From Maritimibacter alkaliphilus (GTDB lineage Bacteria; Pseudomonadota; Alphaproteobacteria; Rhodobacterales; Rhodobacteraceae): 64,000 bases of DNA. The DNA lies in assembly GCF_019801605.1 (NCBI RefSeq), contig NZ_JAHVIT010000005.1:62001-126000 (forward strand), read 5' to 3'. Below the pieces are notes generated by a model. It did no database searches. It saw only the letters and a program-made list of their open reading frames with translations, and was not told the origin of the DNA. A program made the translations under genes and the position numbers. Within the stretch, counting starts at the first letter, position 1. The number at the start of each line of letters is the position of its first letter. Below, in pieces: positions 17,064 through 26,623 of the stretch.

Positions 17064-19427
17064 ATGACTGATATCGCGGGTTCGTCCACCACGACGGATG
17101 CCGGCAGGCGCGGGCCGCTCCCATCGCGCGCGATACTCGGCAATCTCCGGCTGGTCGTGAAGCTGCCGCTTCTGGTCACCGGTGTCGCCCTTCTGGCGGC
17201 CTGCGTCGTCTCCGCCACCGCCTACGTGGACGCCCGCGCGATCCTTGATGAGCAGGTCTCGCACCAGCAGGGCAGCCTCGTGAAGACCTACGCCGATGCG
17301 ATCCACGATGAGCTGACGGAGGTCGACGCGAGCCTTGCCGCGCAGGGCGCCAATCCGACGGTCCTCGCGGCGGCGAGCTCCTTTGCCCTCGCCTGGGGCG
17401 CGCTCGAGGGTGACCCGGGGCAGGTGCTGCGGCGGGAGTATATCACCGAGAATCCGAACCCGCCGCAGCGCCGGGATGAACTCACCAGCACGGGGACCGG
17501 CTCGCAATACGACTTCATGCACGCCAAGTATCACCCGTACTTCCGCAGCCTGATGAAGGCGCGCGGGCTGCTCGACATCGTGATCGCGGGACGGGACGGC
17601 ACGGTACTCTATTCCGCGGCCAAGGAGGAGAGCTTCGGCCTGCCGCTGAGCGGCGGCGGCCTCGCCGCCAGCCCGCTTGCCAATGCCGTGCGTGCGGCCG
17701 CGGGGGCCGATGGCCCGCGGTTCGCGGATTTCGACGGCGCCCTGCCCGCCCATCCCGATGCCGCCATGGCCATCGCCCTCTATGACCGGACCGGCGCGCA
17801 GGTCGGCACGCTGGCCTATGTCCTGTCGCATCGGTGGATCGACGCGCAGCTGCGGGCCAATGGCGATGTCGGAGACACGGGCGACGCCTATGTGATCGGG
17901 CCGGACGGGCGGATGCGCTCGGGCTCTCGCTTTCCACAGGCACCCGCCTGGCTGGAGCCCGCACCCAAACTGGCGGCGGTCGACAGGGCATTCGAGGGGG
18001 TTGCGGTCAACCGGATGGAAACCACCGGCCTGCACGGGGCACCTGCGCTGCTGACCGCCCAGGTCATGTCCTTCGGCGACGCCCGCTGGGCCGTCGTGGT
18101 CCAACAGGCCGAGGCCGAACTGATGGCCCCGCTGGAGGCTCTGCGCAGCGCCATGATCCTGCAACTGGCCGGGATGATGGCGGTCATCGCGCTGATCGGC
18201 TGGCTTGCCGGGCGGGCGATCTCGCGCCCCTTCAGCCAGTTGGGTGCCCGGCTCACGGGGATGTCTCGTGGCGACTATGCCTCTCCCATCCCCTTCACCG
18301 CGCGCGGTGAGGACGTCGGCGACCTTGCCCGCAGCCTCGAGAACCTCTGCGACCGGCTGACCGAGGCCCAGGCAGAGCGCATGACCCGCGATCGGCAGGC
18401 CGCCGAGCAGCAGGTCGTCGTGGATCGCCTCAGCGCCGGGATCGCCGAGCTGGCCGCCGGCAACCTCACGGCCGAGATCGCCTCGCCCTTCGCCTCGGAA
18501 TACGAGGGGCTGCGCCGAGGCTTCAATGACGCGCTGACCCGGCTGAACGAGACCATCACCTCCCTCGTTGGCGCGGCAAGCGAGATCGACAGCAACGCCC
18601 GCGAGGTGGAGAACGCCTCCAACGACCTGAGCCAGAAGGCCATCGAACAGGCCGCCAGCCTCGAGGAAACTGCGGCTGCCATCACGGAACTCTCCGCCTC
18701 GGTCAAATCCACCGCCGACTCTGCCAGCGACGCGGACAGGGTCATGGCCCGCGCCCGCGAGGACGCGGAGACCAGCGGCAGGGTCGTGGGCCACGCGATG
18801 ACCGCCATGGATCAGATCTCGGGCTCGTCCCAGAAGATCACGCAGGTCACCTCGGTGATCGAGGACCTGGCCTTCCAGACCAATCTCCTCGCCCTGAACG
18901 CGGGGGTCGAGGCCGCCCGCGCCGGTGAAGCGGGCCGCGGCTTTGCCGTCGTCGCCTCCGAGGTCCGGGCACTGGCGCAGCGGTCCTCGGAAGCGGCCAA
19001 GGAGATCAACGCCTTGATCAACGAAAGCGCCGAGAATGTCGTGAACGGGGTCGATCTGGTGGACAAGGCCGGCAAGAGTTTCGAGAGCCTGATCAGCGAC
19101 TTCGAGAAAGTCTCGGCCTCGGTCTCCTCCATCGCTGCCGCCGCACGCGAGCAATCCGCCGGTCTTGAGGAGATCAACACCGCCGTCGATCAACTGGATG
19201 GCGTGACCCAGAAGAATGCCGCGGTGGCGACGCAGGTGCATGGCACCGGCAAGGTCATGGTCAACGAGGCGGCGAAACTGAACCAGATCGCTGCATCCTT
19301 CCGCATCGCCCCCGGGAACACCCCCGTGATCCGGCACGGCGCCCCCAGCCGCATGGCGATGCCCCGGCAGGTGGTCAACGCGCCCCCCGCAGAGAGCCCG
19401 GTAGACGACAGTTGGGCCGAGTTCTGA
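17064..19427 (+). CDS. Methyl-accepting chemotaxis protein
   Basis: Transmembrane chemoreceptor of 787 residues. TM1 is near residues 30-55, and a large periplasmic sensing region (about 55-360, probably double-Cache) follows. TM2 is near 365-388 ([16 protein letters not shown]), then HAMP (about 390-445) and the cytoplasmic signalling domain. The conserved hairpin tip reads [20 protein letters not shown] near residue 597. The protein ends in DDSWAEF, which fits the xWxxF tether that binds CheR/CheB in high-abundance receptors. No che genes are adjacent, so it is an isolated receptor for an unknown ligand. Confidence 0.93.
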   Translation: MTDIAGSSTTTDAGRRGPLPSRAILGNLRLVVKLPLLVTGVALLAACVVSATAYVDARAILDEQVSHQQGSLVKTYADAIHDELTEVDASLAAQGANPTVLAAASSFALAWGALEGDPGQVLRREYITENPNPPQRRDELTSTGTGSQYDFMHAKYHPYFRSLMKARGLLDIVIAGRDGTVLYSAAKEESFGLPLSGGGLAASPLANAVRAAAGADGPRFADFDGALPAHPDAAMAIALYDRTGAQVGTLAYVLSHRWIDAQLRANGDVGDTGDAYVIGPDGRMRSGSRFPQAPAWLEPAPKLAAVDRAFEGVAVNRMETTGLHGAPALLTAQVMSFGDARWAVVVQQAEAELMAPLEALRSAMILQLAGMMAVIALIGWLAGRAISRPFSQLGARLTGMSRGDYASPIPFTARGEDVGDLARSLENLCDRLTEAQAERMTRDRQAAEQQVVVDRLSAGIAELAAGNLTAEIASPFASEYEGLRRGFNDALTRLNETITSLVGAASEIDSNAREVENASNDLSQKAIEQAASLEETAAAITELSASVKSTADSASDADRVMARAREDAETSGRVVGHAMTAMDQISGSSQKITQVTSVIEDLAFQTNLLALNAGVEAARAGEAGRGFAVVASEVRALAQRSSEAAKEINALINESAENVVNGVDLVDKAGKSFESLISDFEKVSASVSSIAAAAREQSAGLEEINTAVDQLDGVTQKNAAVATQVHGTGKVMVNEAAKLNQIAASFRIAPGNTPVIRHGAPSRMAMPRQVVNAPPAESPVDDSWAEF

Positions 19428-19769
19428 GAGCGCGCTGGCCGGGTCCCGCCGCTCTGGGCGCCGGGTGCCGCCCCTCGATTCCGTGGTCCGGCGGGCCGGT
19501 GGTTGGATTGCAACCTGCGCGGCGCCTGACGGACCACGACGCGAAAGACAGATCGAAGACAGGTGCCAAGGTTTCGGTCGAGCAGGCAGAGGCAGCTGGA
19601 GCGGACACCGTGACGGCATCTCAACTCGGCGCGACGCGGCCCGGAACATGGAAAGGCCCGGCGACCACGCGCTTACGGAGTGCGGCCGGCACCGGGGGAC
19701 GGTTGCCACGGCTTGATCCCTCAAGGCACTTCGCGCTACGAATTGGGTCAATCACACAGGACGCTGCCC
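19428..19769. other. Intergenic region upstream of the LacI-type gene
   Basis: About 340 bp with no recognisable gene. The open frames here have no family features. GGGTCAATCACACAGGA just before the GTG start holds the ribosome site of the regulator. I see no clear operator palindrome, though LacI-type regulators often bind near their own gene. Confidence 0.35.
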
Positions 19770-20792
19770 GTGACCCGATCCGATACACGCCCGCTCACCC
19801 TTCGCGATGTGTCCGAGGCGTCAGGCGTCTCCGAGATGACCGTCAGCCGTGTGCTGCGCAACCGCGGCGATGTCTCTCCTGCCACGCGGGAGAAGGTGCT
19901 GCAGGCCGCCAAGCGCCTCGGCTACGTGCCCAACAAGATCGCAGGGGCGCTCGCCAGTCAGCGGGTCAACCTCGTGGCCGTGATCATCCCCTCCATGTCG
20001 AACCTCGTCTTTCCCGAGGTGATGACTGGCATCAGCCGCACGCTGGAAGATACCGACCTGCAGCCGGTGGTCGGTGTCACCGACTACGATCAGGCGAAGG
20101 AGGAGAAGGTCCTCTACGAGATGCTGTCGTGGCGGCCCTCGGGCGTGATCATCGCGGGGCTCGAACATTCCGACGCCTCCCGCGCCATGATGCAGGCGGC
20201 GGGCATCCCCGTGGTCGAGATCATGGACACCGACGGCACGCCGATCGATTCCGCCGTGGGCATCTCGCACCGCCGTGCCGGCCGCGAAATGGCCAAGGCG
20301 ATCATCGCCGCCGGTCACCGCAAGATCGGCTTTCTCGGCACCAGCCTGGGACGGGATTACCGCGCGCGCAAACGCTACGAAGGCTTCACCCAGGCGCTTG
20401 CAAAGGCGGGAGTCGAGGTGGCGGACACGGAATTCTACACCGACGGTTCCGCACTGGCGAAGGGCCGCGAGATGACGCGCAACATGATGGTGCGCCACCC
20501 GGACCTGGATTTCCTCTATTATTCCAACGATATGATCGGGGCCGGCGGGCTGCTCTGGATGACCGAGCAGAAATACGACATTCCGAACAAGATCGGCCTC
20601 GCCGGGTTCAACGACGTCTCGCTCCTGCAGGGCCTGCCGCGCAAGCTGGCCACGATGGACAGCTGCCGGCAGGAGATCGGCAAGCTCGCGGCGAACATTA
20701 TCCTCGACCGGCTGGCGGGCAAGGAGACGCCCGAGGGCAAGATCGAGCTGGCGCCCAAGATCAATTACGGCGACACGCTCCGCAAGGTCTGA
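19770..20792 (+). CDS. LacI-family transcriptional regulator (GntR/gluconate type)
   Basis: A 340-residue repressor. The N-terminal LacI helix-turn-helix is LRDVSEASGVSEMTVSRVL, followed by the hinge helix (KIAGALASQR). A periplasmic-binding-protein-like effector domain starts with VAVIIPSMSNLVF and ends near residue 330. The pattern resembles the gluconate-utilisation repressor subgroup, but no sugar or gluconate genes adjoin, so the effector is unknown. GTG 19770 was chosen because AGGA lies 8 nt upstream and the HTH begins soon after. The next gene starts 3 bp after the stop. Confidence 0.9.
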   Translation: MTRSDTRPLTLRDVSEASGVSEMTVSRVLRNRGDVSPATREKVLQAAKRLGYVPNKIAGALASQRVNLVAVIIPSMSNLVFPEVMTGISRTLEDTDLQPVVGVTDYDQAKEEKVLYEMLSWRPSGVIIAGLEHSDASRAMMQAAGIPVVEIMDTDGTPIDSAVGISHRRAGREMAKAIIAAGHRKIGFLGTSLGRDYRARKRYEGFTQALAKAGVEVADTEFYTDGSALAKGREMTRNMMVRHPDLDFLYYSNDMIGAGGLLWMTEQKYDIPNKIGLAGFNDVSLLQGLPRKLATMDSCRQEIGKLAANIILDRLAGKETPEGKIELAPKINYGDTLRKV

Positions 20793-20795
20793 GGC

Positions 20796-22010
20796 ATGGC
20801 GCCGGCCATGCCGATCCTCGACAACACGCTGGCGCGGCGGGTCTTCCTGCACCGCCACATGCTCGGCCAACCGCCGCAGGGGCCGGGCAAGGGCGTGGAC
20901 CTGCTGCAGCTGATCCGCGACCTGGGCTTCGTGCAGGTGGACAGCGTCCAGACCGTGGCCCGGGCCCATCACATGATCCTGCTGGCGCGCCGCCCGGCCT
21001 ACCGCCCACACCACCTGACCCCGCTGCTGGAACGCGACCGCAGCCTTTTCGAACATTGGACCCACGACGCCGCCATCGTCCCGTCGGAGTTCTATCCTCA
21101 CTGGCGCCTGCGCTTTGCCCGGGACGCGCAGAAACTGCCCGCGCGCTGGTCCGGCTGGCAGGGCGACGACTACCTGGCAGAGCTCGATCGCATCCTCGCC
21201 CATGTCCGGGATCATGGCGAGGTTTGCGCCGCCGATCTCCACGACGATCCCCGGCCCGCGGGGGAGCCCGGCTGGTGGAACTGGCACCCGTCGAAGACGG
21301 CGCTGGAATACCTCTGGCGGGCAGGTCAGCTGTCGATTGCGCGCCGGCAGGGCTTCCGCAAGCAATACGACCTGCCCGAACGCGTTCTGCCCGAGGCCGC
21401 GCGCCACCCCCAGCCCACGGCACAGGAGAGCATCGACTGGCTGAACGCCGCCGCGCTGGACCGGCTGGGCTTTGCCACCAGCGGCGAGATCGCGGCCTTC
21501 TGGGCCCATGTCACCCCGGCGGAGGCGGCGGCGTGGTGCGCGGAGGAACGCGCGGCGGGCCGGCTGGAGGAGGTGAGCCTGCTGTGTGCCGACGGCCGGG
21601 CCCGTAAGGTCCTTACCCGTCCCGGCCTTCTGGAAGAGGCCGCCACGCTCGCCCCCGCACCGGGGCGCATCCGCGTGCTCAGCCCCTTCGATCCGGCGCT
21701 GCGGGATCGCAACCGGGCGGAACGGCTCTTCGGCTTTGTCTACAGGATCGAGATCTTCGTCCCCGCGCCGAAACGGCAGTATGGCTACTACGTTTTCCCG
21801 CTGCTGGAGGGCGAACGGCTGATCGGGCGCATCGACATGAAGGTGCAGCGCGAGACGTCGACGCTGGAGGTGGCGCGGCTGTGGCTGGAGCCGGGCGTGC
21901 AAGCCTCGAAGGGACGGATGGCGCGGCTGGAGGCGGAACTTGGCCGGGTGGCGCGGTTCGCGGGCTGCGAGGCGATCACCTACGCCCCCCGATGGATCGC
22001 GGAAAGCTAG
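20796..22010 (+). CDS. YcaQ/AlkZ-family winged-helix DNA glycosylase-like protein
   Basis: A 404-residue protein of the HTH_42 (YcaQ/AlkZ) family, whose studied members unhook interstrand crosslinks or remove alkylated bases. The catalytic QxD motif is visible as FVQVDSVQ (about residues 46-53). Tandem winged-helix segments follow, including HWTHDAAIVP and WNWHPSKTALEYLWRAGQ, and the C-terminal beta region has LLEGERLIGRIDMK. It starts 3 bp after the LacI gene, so it is probably co-transcribed. An alternative ATG is at 20808. Whether it is bound to repair or to a self-resistance role is not shown here. Confidence 0.85.
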   Translation: MAPAMPILDNTLARRVFLHRHMLGQPPQGPGKGVDLLQLIRDLGFVQVDSVQTVARAHHMILLARRPAYRPHHLTPLLERDRSLFEHWTHDAAIVPSEFYPHWRLRFARDAQKLPARWSGWQGDDYLAELDRILAHVRDHGEVCAADLHDDPRPAGEPGWWNWHPSKTALEYLWRAGQLSIARRQGFRKQYDLPERVLPEAARHPQPTAQESIDWLNAAALDRLGFATSGEIAAFWAHVTPAEAAAWCAEERAAGRLEEVSLLCADGRARKVLTRPGLLEEAATLAPAPGRIRVLSPFDPALRDRNRAERLFGFVYRIEIFVPAPKRQYGYYVFPLLEGERLIGRIDMKVQRETSTLEVARLWLEPGVQASKGRMARLEAELGRVARFAGCEAITYAPRWIAES

Positions 22011-22278
22011 GGCGCGCGTCCTCCCGCCGACGCCGGGACGTGTCCCGGTCCGGCCCATCATCCGGGCGAGGCCTGAACCCCGTCGCCTGCGTCAGGCGCC
22101 CAGGACCGCGACACGATCAGCGAGGTTCAGGCGGCGGCCAGGCGTCTTCCGGACCCTGACGGGAGGCTGCACCCCTGCTGATGCCGGCCCGCAACGGGGC
22201 CACGCCGGGGCTCCCCATGCCAGCCCCGGCGCCTGCCTTCACATGCAGGTGCCAGCGGCAGGCTGTCAGAGGCTGGCC
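22011..22278. other. Intergenic spacer, convergent genes
   Basis: About 270 bp between converging genes. I see no gene or strong terminator. CATGCAGGTGCC and imperfect GC repeats near 22190-22270 are the only structure. Confidence 0.3.
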
Positions 22279-23067
22279 TCAGAGACAGGCGGCGACGGCG
22301 CGGCCGGTCAGCACCTTCACGAGGTTGGCGCGGTAGGCGGCGGTGCCGTGGAGATCGTTCATCATCCCGTCGGCCTCGACGGTCAGCTCCGCGATCGCCT
22401 CGGGGGTGAAGGAGGCGCTCAGCGCCTCTTCCGCCTCGGTCCAGCGGAACACACCGTCTTCCGAGGCGCCGGTCGCGGCGACCCGCACGCCATCGGCAAA
22501 TTTCGCGACGAAGACGCCGGTCAGGGCAAAGCGCGAGGCCGGTTGCTCGAACTTGATGTAGGCCGCGGCCTCGGGGATCGGGAAGCGCACGCCGGTGACG
22601 ATCTCGCCCTCGTCCAGCGCGGTGGTGAAGAGCCCCTCGAAGTAGTCGTCGGCGGGGATCTCGCGGTTGTTGGTCAGGATCACCGCATCGGAGCCGAGCG
22701 CCGCCGCCGGGTAGCAGGCCGCGGGATCGTTGTTGGCAAGGCTGCCGCCGATGGTGCCCCGGTTGCGCACCGCCGCATCACCGATGCCGCCTGCCAGCTT
22801 GGACAGCGCCGGGTAGGCCTCCGCGGTCTCCCGCGAGACGACGGCATGGGTCGTCGCGCCGCCCACGGTGATCGTGCCATCCGCGATGGTGACGCCCTGC
22901 AGTTCCGGGATCGCGGTCAGGCTGACCAGCGTTTCCGGCATGGCGAGACGCTGCTTCATGGTCGGCAGCAGGGTCTGACCGCCGGAGAGCGGCTGTGCCT
23001 CGTCGGATTGCAGGGCCTCGATGGCCTCGGCCAGGGTCGTGGGTTTGACGAAGTCGAAATTGTACAT
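22279..23067 (-). CDS. FAD-binding medium subunit, CO/xanthine dehydrogenase family (CoxM-like)
   Basis: A 262-residue FAD subunit of the molybdenum hydroxylase family. It has the FAD-binding signature PLSGGQTLLPTMKQRL near residue 27 and GDAAVRNRGTIGGSLANNDPAA in the middle, plus the C-terminal CO-dehydrogenase flavoprotein domain. In family operons this subunit pairs with a small 2Fe-2S subunit (CoxS) and a large molybdopterin subunit (CoxL). Neither lies in the window, so it is an orphan. ATG 23067 (MYNFDFVKP) matches the family start. Confidence 0.9.
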   Translation of the reverse strand: MYNFDFVKPTTLAEAIEALQSDEAQPLSGGQTLLPTMKQRLAMPETLVSLTAIPELQGVTIADGTITVGGATTHAVVSRETAEAYPALSKLAGGIGDAAVRNRGTIGGSLANNDPAACYPAAALGSDAVILTNNREIPADDYFEGLFTTALDEGEIVTGVRFPIPEAAAYIKFEQPASRFALTGVFVAKFADGVRVAATGASEDGVFRWTEAEEALSASFTPEAIAELTVEADGMMNDLHGTAAYRANLVKVLTGRAVAACL

Positions 23068-23363
23068 GTCGCGGGTCCGTTGCTGGCCAGAGGGCGCGGG
23101 CAGCGGCCCGCCATCGGTCGGCCACACCATCGGGCGGCAGGCGGCTGAATGTCAACAGGTGCGCCCCCAAACCCGCGGCGCAGAGACGCGACACCCCGCC
23201 GGATGGCGGGGCAGGGGGCAGTTCAGGATGCGCGAGGACGGGGCCGAGGCGCATACCGGCCCCTGCAATGGGCGCCGGCGGCGGGAGGCACCTCGGGGCC
23301 CGGCGTGGGACGCCAGCATGGCGACCCAGTGTCGGACTAAGGTGTCAGCCTCCCGTATCGGGC
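23068..23363. other. Intergenic region upstream of the CoxM-like gene
   Basis: About 300 bp without a supported gene. The frames are rich in Arg and Gly. TGTCGGACTAAGGTGTCAGC at 23331-23350 contains two TGTC half-sites 13 bp apart (start to start), which may be an operator or part of the downstream end of the DUF2218 gene. This is speculative. Confidence 0.3.
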
Positions 23364-23648
23364 TCAGGCCGACCAGGTCAGGCTGTCGAAGGGCTCGCGG
23401 AAGGCGAACTTGATCAGGTGCCGCTCGATGATGCCCTTGGCCACGGTCAGCCCTTCGGCCTCCTGCGCGCGGACGGTGATGTTCAGCCCGCCGGCATCTG
23501 CGGTCATGTTCGCGGGCCCCGGCGGCAGCGCGGCCTCGGCCCGCTCGGCGTCGTAATCCACGGCCACCTTGTGCGCGAAATGCTTGCACAGCTGCTGCAT
23601 GTACTTCGAGCCATTGGCGGTCTCGAACCTGGTATGCGCTTCCATCAT
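23364..23648 (-). CDS. DUF2218 domain protein
   Basis: A 94-residue cytosolic protein of the DUF2218 family (SKYMQQLCKHFAHKV at the start, IIERHLIKFAFRE near the end). It has one conserved Cys and several His, and no signal peptide. DUF2218 genes are often found with siderophore uptake genes, and this one is divergently placed 130 bp from such a transporter. A role in siderophore-iron handling is inferred from context; the biochemical function is unknown. The start could be either of two adjacent ATGs (23648 or 23645). Confidence 0.85.
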   Translation of the reverse strand: MMEAHTRFETANGSKYMQQLCKHFAHKVAVDYDAERAEAALPPGPANMTADAGGLNITVRAQEAEGLTVAKGIIERHLIKFAFREPFDSLTWSA

Positions 23649-23777
23649 GGCCGCTCTCCAATTCTTGATTGTTTCACTAGGTTATGACCTTGACCTCCGG
23701 TTCGCAACAGCTTTACGCAGGCCGGGACCTCAGCCAGCGCGCCGCGCCAGCCAAGAATCCGCAATCCGGAGACAGCC

Positions 23778-24698
23778 ATGTTCACCATCGCCCCGCGCCC
23801 CGTCGCGCGTCTGAGCGCGCTTGCAGCCACTCTCGCCACCCTCGCCGCCGCCCCCGCCGTCGCGCAGGAGGTGACCTTCGACACCGCCGCCGGGCCGATG
23901 ACGCTGGACGCCAAGCCCGAGACGATCATCGCACTGGACCTGCCCGCGGTGGACACGCTGACCGCGCTCGGCGTCACGCTGGCGGGCGTTCCCACGCCGC
24001 TCTACGTCGACTACCTCTCGGACATCGAGGCCCCCGCTGCGGGCACGCTCTTCGAGCCGAACTACGAGCTGATCGCCGCGACGCAGCCCGACCTGATCAT
24101 CGCCGGGGGCCGCTCGCAGGCGCAGGTGGAGCCGCTCTCGCAGATCGCACCCACCGCCGACATGACGCTGGGCTTCGATGCAGTGGCCGATGGCCGCGCC
24201 CGTCTGGCGACCTATGGCAAGCTGACCGGGACCGAGGCGAAGGCCGCCGAACTGGACGCCGCTCTGGAGGCGAAGCTGGAGAAGGCCCGCGCCCTCGTCG
24301 CGGATCACGGCAATGCGCTGATCCTGATGACCAACGGCCCGAAACTCTCGGTCTACGGCAAGGACAGCCGGTTTGGCTGGATCCACAGCGAACTCGGCTG
24401 GCCGCAGGCGGTCGAGGACATCGACGGCTCCAGCCATGGCGAGGCGGTCTCCTTCGAGTACTTGGCCAAGGCCAACCCCGACACGCTGATCGTCGTCGAC
24501 CGGGCGCAGGCCATCGGCGCGGATGACGCCAATGCCCGCACCACGCTGGACAACGAGTTGGTGCACGGCACCAAGGCGTGGCAATCGGGCCGGGTGATCT
24601 TCCTGCCCGCGGCGGACAGCTACATCGCCGGCGGCGGCATCCAGTCGCTGAACCGCACGCTCGACGTGCTGATCGGGGCGCTCGAAACGGCCTCCTGA
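23778..24698 (+). CDS. Siderophore ABC transporter substrate-binding protein (CeuE/FatB type)
   Basis: Periplasmic binding protein of 306 residues with an N-terminal signal peptide (cleavage after AVA-Q, about residue 29). It shows the class III (two-lobe with linking helix) pattern TIIALDLPAVDTLTALG, FEPNYELIAATQPDLII and GGGIQSLNRTLDVL. It is similar to CeuE/FatB/VctP-type proteins that carry ferric catecholate or hydroxamate siderophores. It is first in a four-gene operon, 7 bp ahead of the first permease. The nearby TonB system would energise the outer-membrane step. Confidence 0.93.
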   Translation: MFTIAPRPVARLSALAATLATLAAAPAVAQEVTFDTAAGPMTLDAKPETIIALDLPAVDTLTALGVTLAGVPTPLYVDYLSDIEAPAAGTLFEPNYELIAATQPDLIIAGGRSQAQVEPLSQIAPTADMTLGFDAVADGRARLATYGKLTGTEAKAAELDAALEAKLEKARALVADHGNALILMTNGPKLSVYGKDSRFGWIHSELGWPQAVEDIDGSSHGEAVSFEYLAKANPDTLIVVDRAQAIGADDANARTTLDNELVHGTKAWQSGRVIFLPAADSYIAGGGIQSLNRTLDVLIGALETAS

Positions 24699-24705
24699 TC
24701 TTCCG

Positions 24706-25665
24706 ATGCGGCGGCTGACGCTTCTCCTCGGGCTGGCACTGGTGGCAGTGCTGGCCCTTCTTTCGCTGTTCATCGGGGCGATCCCGCTGGACCCGAGGAC
24801 GCTGTTCTCGGACCCGGAGGCCGCCCGGCTGATCCTGATCAGCCGCCTGCCGCGCACGCTGGCCGCGATCCTGTCCGGCGGGGCGCTCGCGGTGACCGGA
24901 CAGGTCATGCAAATCCTCGCCCGCAACCGCTTCATCGAGCCGGTGACCGCAGGCGCGGGCCAGAGCGCGGCCCTCGGCATCCTGCTGGTGACGCTCTTCC
25001 TGCCCGGCGCGCCGATCTGGGCCAAGATGGCGATCGCCTCGCTGACCACGCTGGTGGGCAGCATCGGCCTGCTCGCCCTGATCCGCCCCCTGCCCCCGAC
25101 CCAGCCGCTGCTGGTCCCGCTGGTGGCACTGGTCTATGGCGGGATCATCGGCGCGGTGGTGACCTTCGTGGCCTATCAGGGCGACATGACCCAGTTCATC
25201 GGCACATGGCTGTCGGGAGAGCTGTCGGGCGTGCTGCGCGGCCGGTACGAGATGCTCTGGATTGCGGGCCTTGCGGCCGCCGCCACATGGATCATCGCGG
25301 ACCGGATCACGCTGCTCGGCCTCGGCGCCAGCACGGCGCGCAGCCTTGGCGTGAACGTGGCGCGGATCACCGCGCTTGGCGTGGCGGCGATCTCGGTCGT
25401 CACGGCGATGACCGTGGTGACCGTGGGGGCGATCCCCTTCATCGGCCTCGTGATCCCGAACCTCACCGCGCGCCTGCTGGGCGACAACCTGCGCCGCACG
25501 CTGCCGGTGTCGGCGCTCTTCGGCGCGGCGCTGGTGCTGGCCGCGGACATCCTCGGCCGGGTGATCCGGATGCCCTTCGAGGTGCCCGTCTCGGCCACCG
25601 TGGGCGTGGTGGGCGCGGCGCTCTTCCTCTACCTGCTCTACAGGGAGCCGCGCCATGCTGCGTAA
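24706..25665 (+). CDS. Iron-siderophore ABC transporter permease (FecCD family), first
   Basis: A 319-residue permease of the FecCD (BtuC-like) family with about nine to ten hydrophobic segments. It shows TLAAILSGGALAVTGQVMQ near the N-terminus, the cytoplasmic coupling element LGLGASTARSLGVNV near residue 205, and PFIGLVIPNLTARLLGDNLR. It pairs with the next gene as a heterodimeric channel for ferric siderophore. It overlaps the second permease by 11 bp. Confidence 0.93.
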   Translation: MRRLTLLLGLALVAVLALLSLFIGAIPLDPRTLFSDPEAARLILISRLPRTLAAILSGGALAVTGQVMQILARNRFIEPVTAGAGQSAALGILLVTLFLPGAPIWAKMAIASLTTLVGSIGLLALIRPLPPTQPLLVPLVALVYGGIIGAVVTFVAYQGDMTQFIGTWLSGELSGVLRGRYEMLWIAGLAAAATWIIADRITLLGLGASTARSLGVNVARITALGVAAISVVTAMTVVTVGAIPFIGLVIPNLTARLLGDNLRRTLPVSALFGAALVLAADILGRVIRMPFEVPVSATVGVVGAALFLYLLYREPRHAA

Positions 25666-26623
25666 GCGCTTCCTGATCCTCGGCACCCTGCTGGCCCTGT
25701 CCGTCGTGGGCTACATGACCCTCGGCGCGGTCGGCTCGTGGAGCTTCCTGATCCCCTTCCGCGCCTCCAAGCTGGCGGCGCTGGCGCTGGTCTCGGTCTG
25801 CCTCGCGGTCTCGACCGTGCTGTTCCAGACGATCACCGCGAACCGCATCCTGACGCCCTCGGTCATGGGCTTCGACGCGCTCTATGTCTTCATCCTGACG
25901 GCCATCGTCCACAGCTTCGGCGCGGCGGGCTATGCCGCGATCCCGGCGCCGCTGCTCTTCGTGATGAACCTCGTGCTGATGACCGGCATGGGGCTCGTGC
26001 TCTTCTCGCTGCTGATCAAGGGCGGGCGCGGGGACATCCTCAAGATGGTGCTGACCGGCATCGTTCTGGGCATCCTGATCCGGGCGCTGACCGGCTTCCT
26101 GCAACGGATGATCGACCCATCGGAATTCCAGACGATCCAGAGCGTCTCCTTCGCCCGCTTCACTTACGTCGACAAGCTGAACCTCGCCATGGCGGCCATC
26201 GTGGCGCTGCCGGCGCTGGTCATGGCGTGGCGGATGCGGCACCGGCTGGACGTGATCGCCCTCGGCCCGGTGGCGGCCACCGGTCTGGGCGAGGCGCCCC
26301 GGCGCGGCCAGCGGCAGGCGCTGGTGCTGATCTGCCTGCTGACCGCCTCGGCCACGGCACTTGCGGGCCCGATGTCCTCGGGCGGGGCGGGTCCGTCCAG
26401 CTTCTTCGGCCTGATCGTGGCAGCGCTGGCCCATATGATCACGCCCTCCTACAAGCATTCGGTGCTCCTGCCCTCGGCCGCGATGCTGGCCTGCATCACG
26501 CTGATCGGCGGCCAGACAGTGATGGAGCGCGTGCTCCACCTCTCGACCCCGCTGGCCGTGGTGATCGAGGTTCTGGGCGGCATCACCTTCCTTATCCTCC
26601 TGCTGAAGAGGCGCATGGCATGA
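25655..26623 (+). CDS. Iron-siderophore ABC transporter permease (FecCD family), second
   Basis: A 322-residue FecCD-type permease with multiple TM helices, an early SKLAALALVSVCLAVSTVLFQ segment, and a late SSFFGLIVAALAHMITPSYK segment. It is the partner of the upstream permease in the CeuBC/FatDC arrangement. Its ATG overlaps the upstream end by 11 bp and its stop overlaps the ATPase start as ATGA, so all three are translationally coupled. Confidence 0.93.
   Translation: MLRKRFLILGTLLALSVVGYMTLGAVGSWSFLIPFRASKLAALALVSVCLAVSTVLFQTITANRILTPSVMGFDALYVFILTAIVHSFGAAGYAAIPAPLLFVMNLVLMTGMGLVLFSLLIKGGRGDILKMVLTGIVLGILIRALTGFLQRMIDPSEFQTIQSVSFARFTYVDKLNLAMAAIVALPALVMAWRMRHRLDVIALGPVAATGLGEAPRRGQRQALVLICLLTASATALAGPMSSGGAGPSSFFGLIVAALAHMITPSYKHSVLLPSAAMLACITLIGGQTVMERVLHLSTPLAVVIEVLGGITFLILLLKRRMA

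Noticed and set aside
16950-19751. A long minus-strand open frame opposite the chemoreceptor
   Set aside because: Shadow of the chemoreceptor codons in a high-GC genome. No domain and no ribosome site.
23649-23777. A Fur or RirA box before the siderophore transporter
   Set aside because: I scanned for TGA-N9-TCA and found no exact match. TGATTGTTTCA has a spacing of five, not nine. No clear Fur palindrome was seen.
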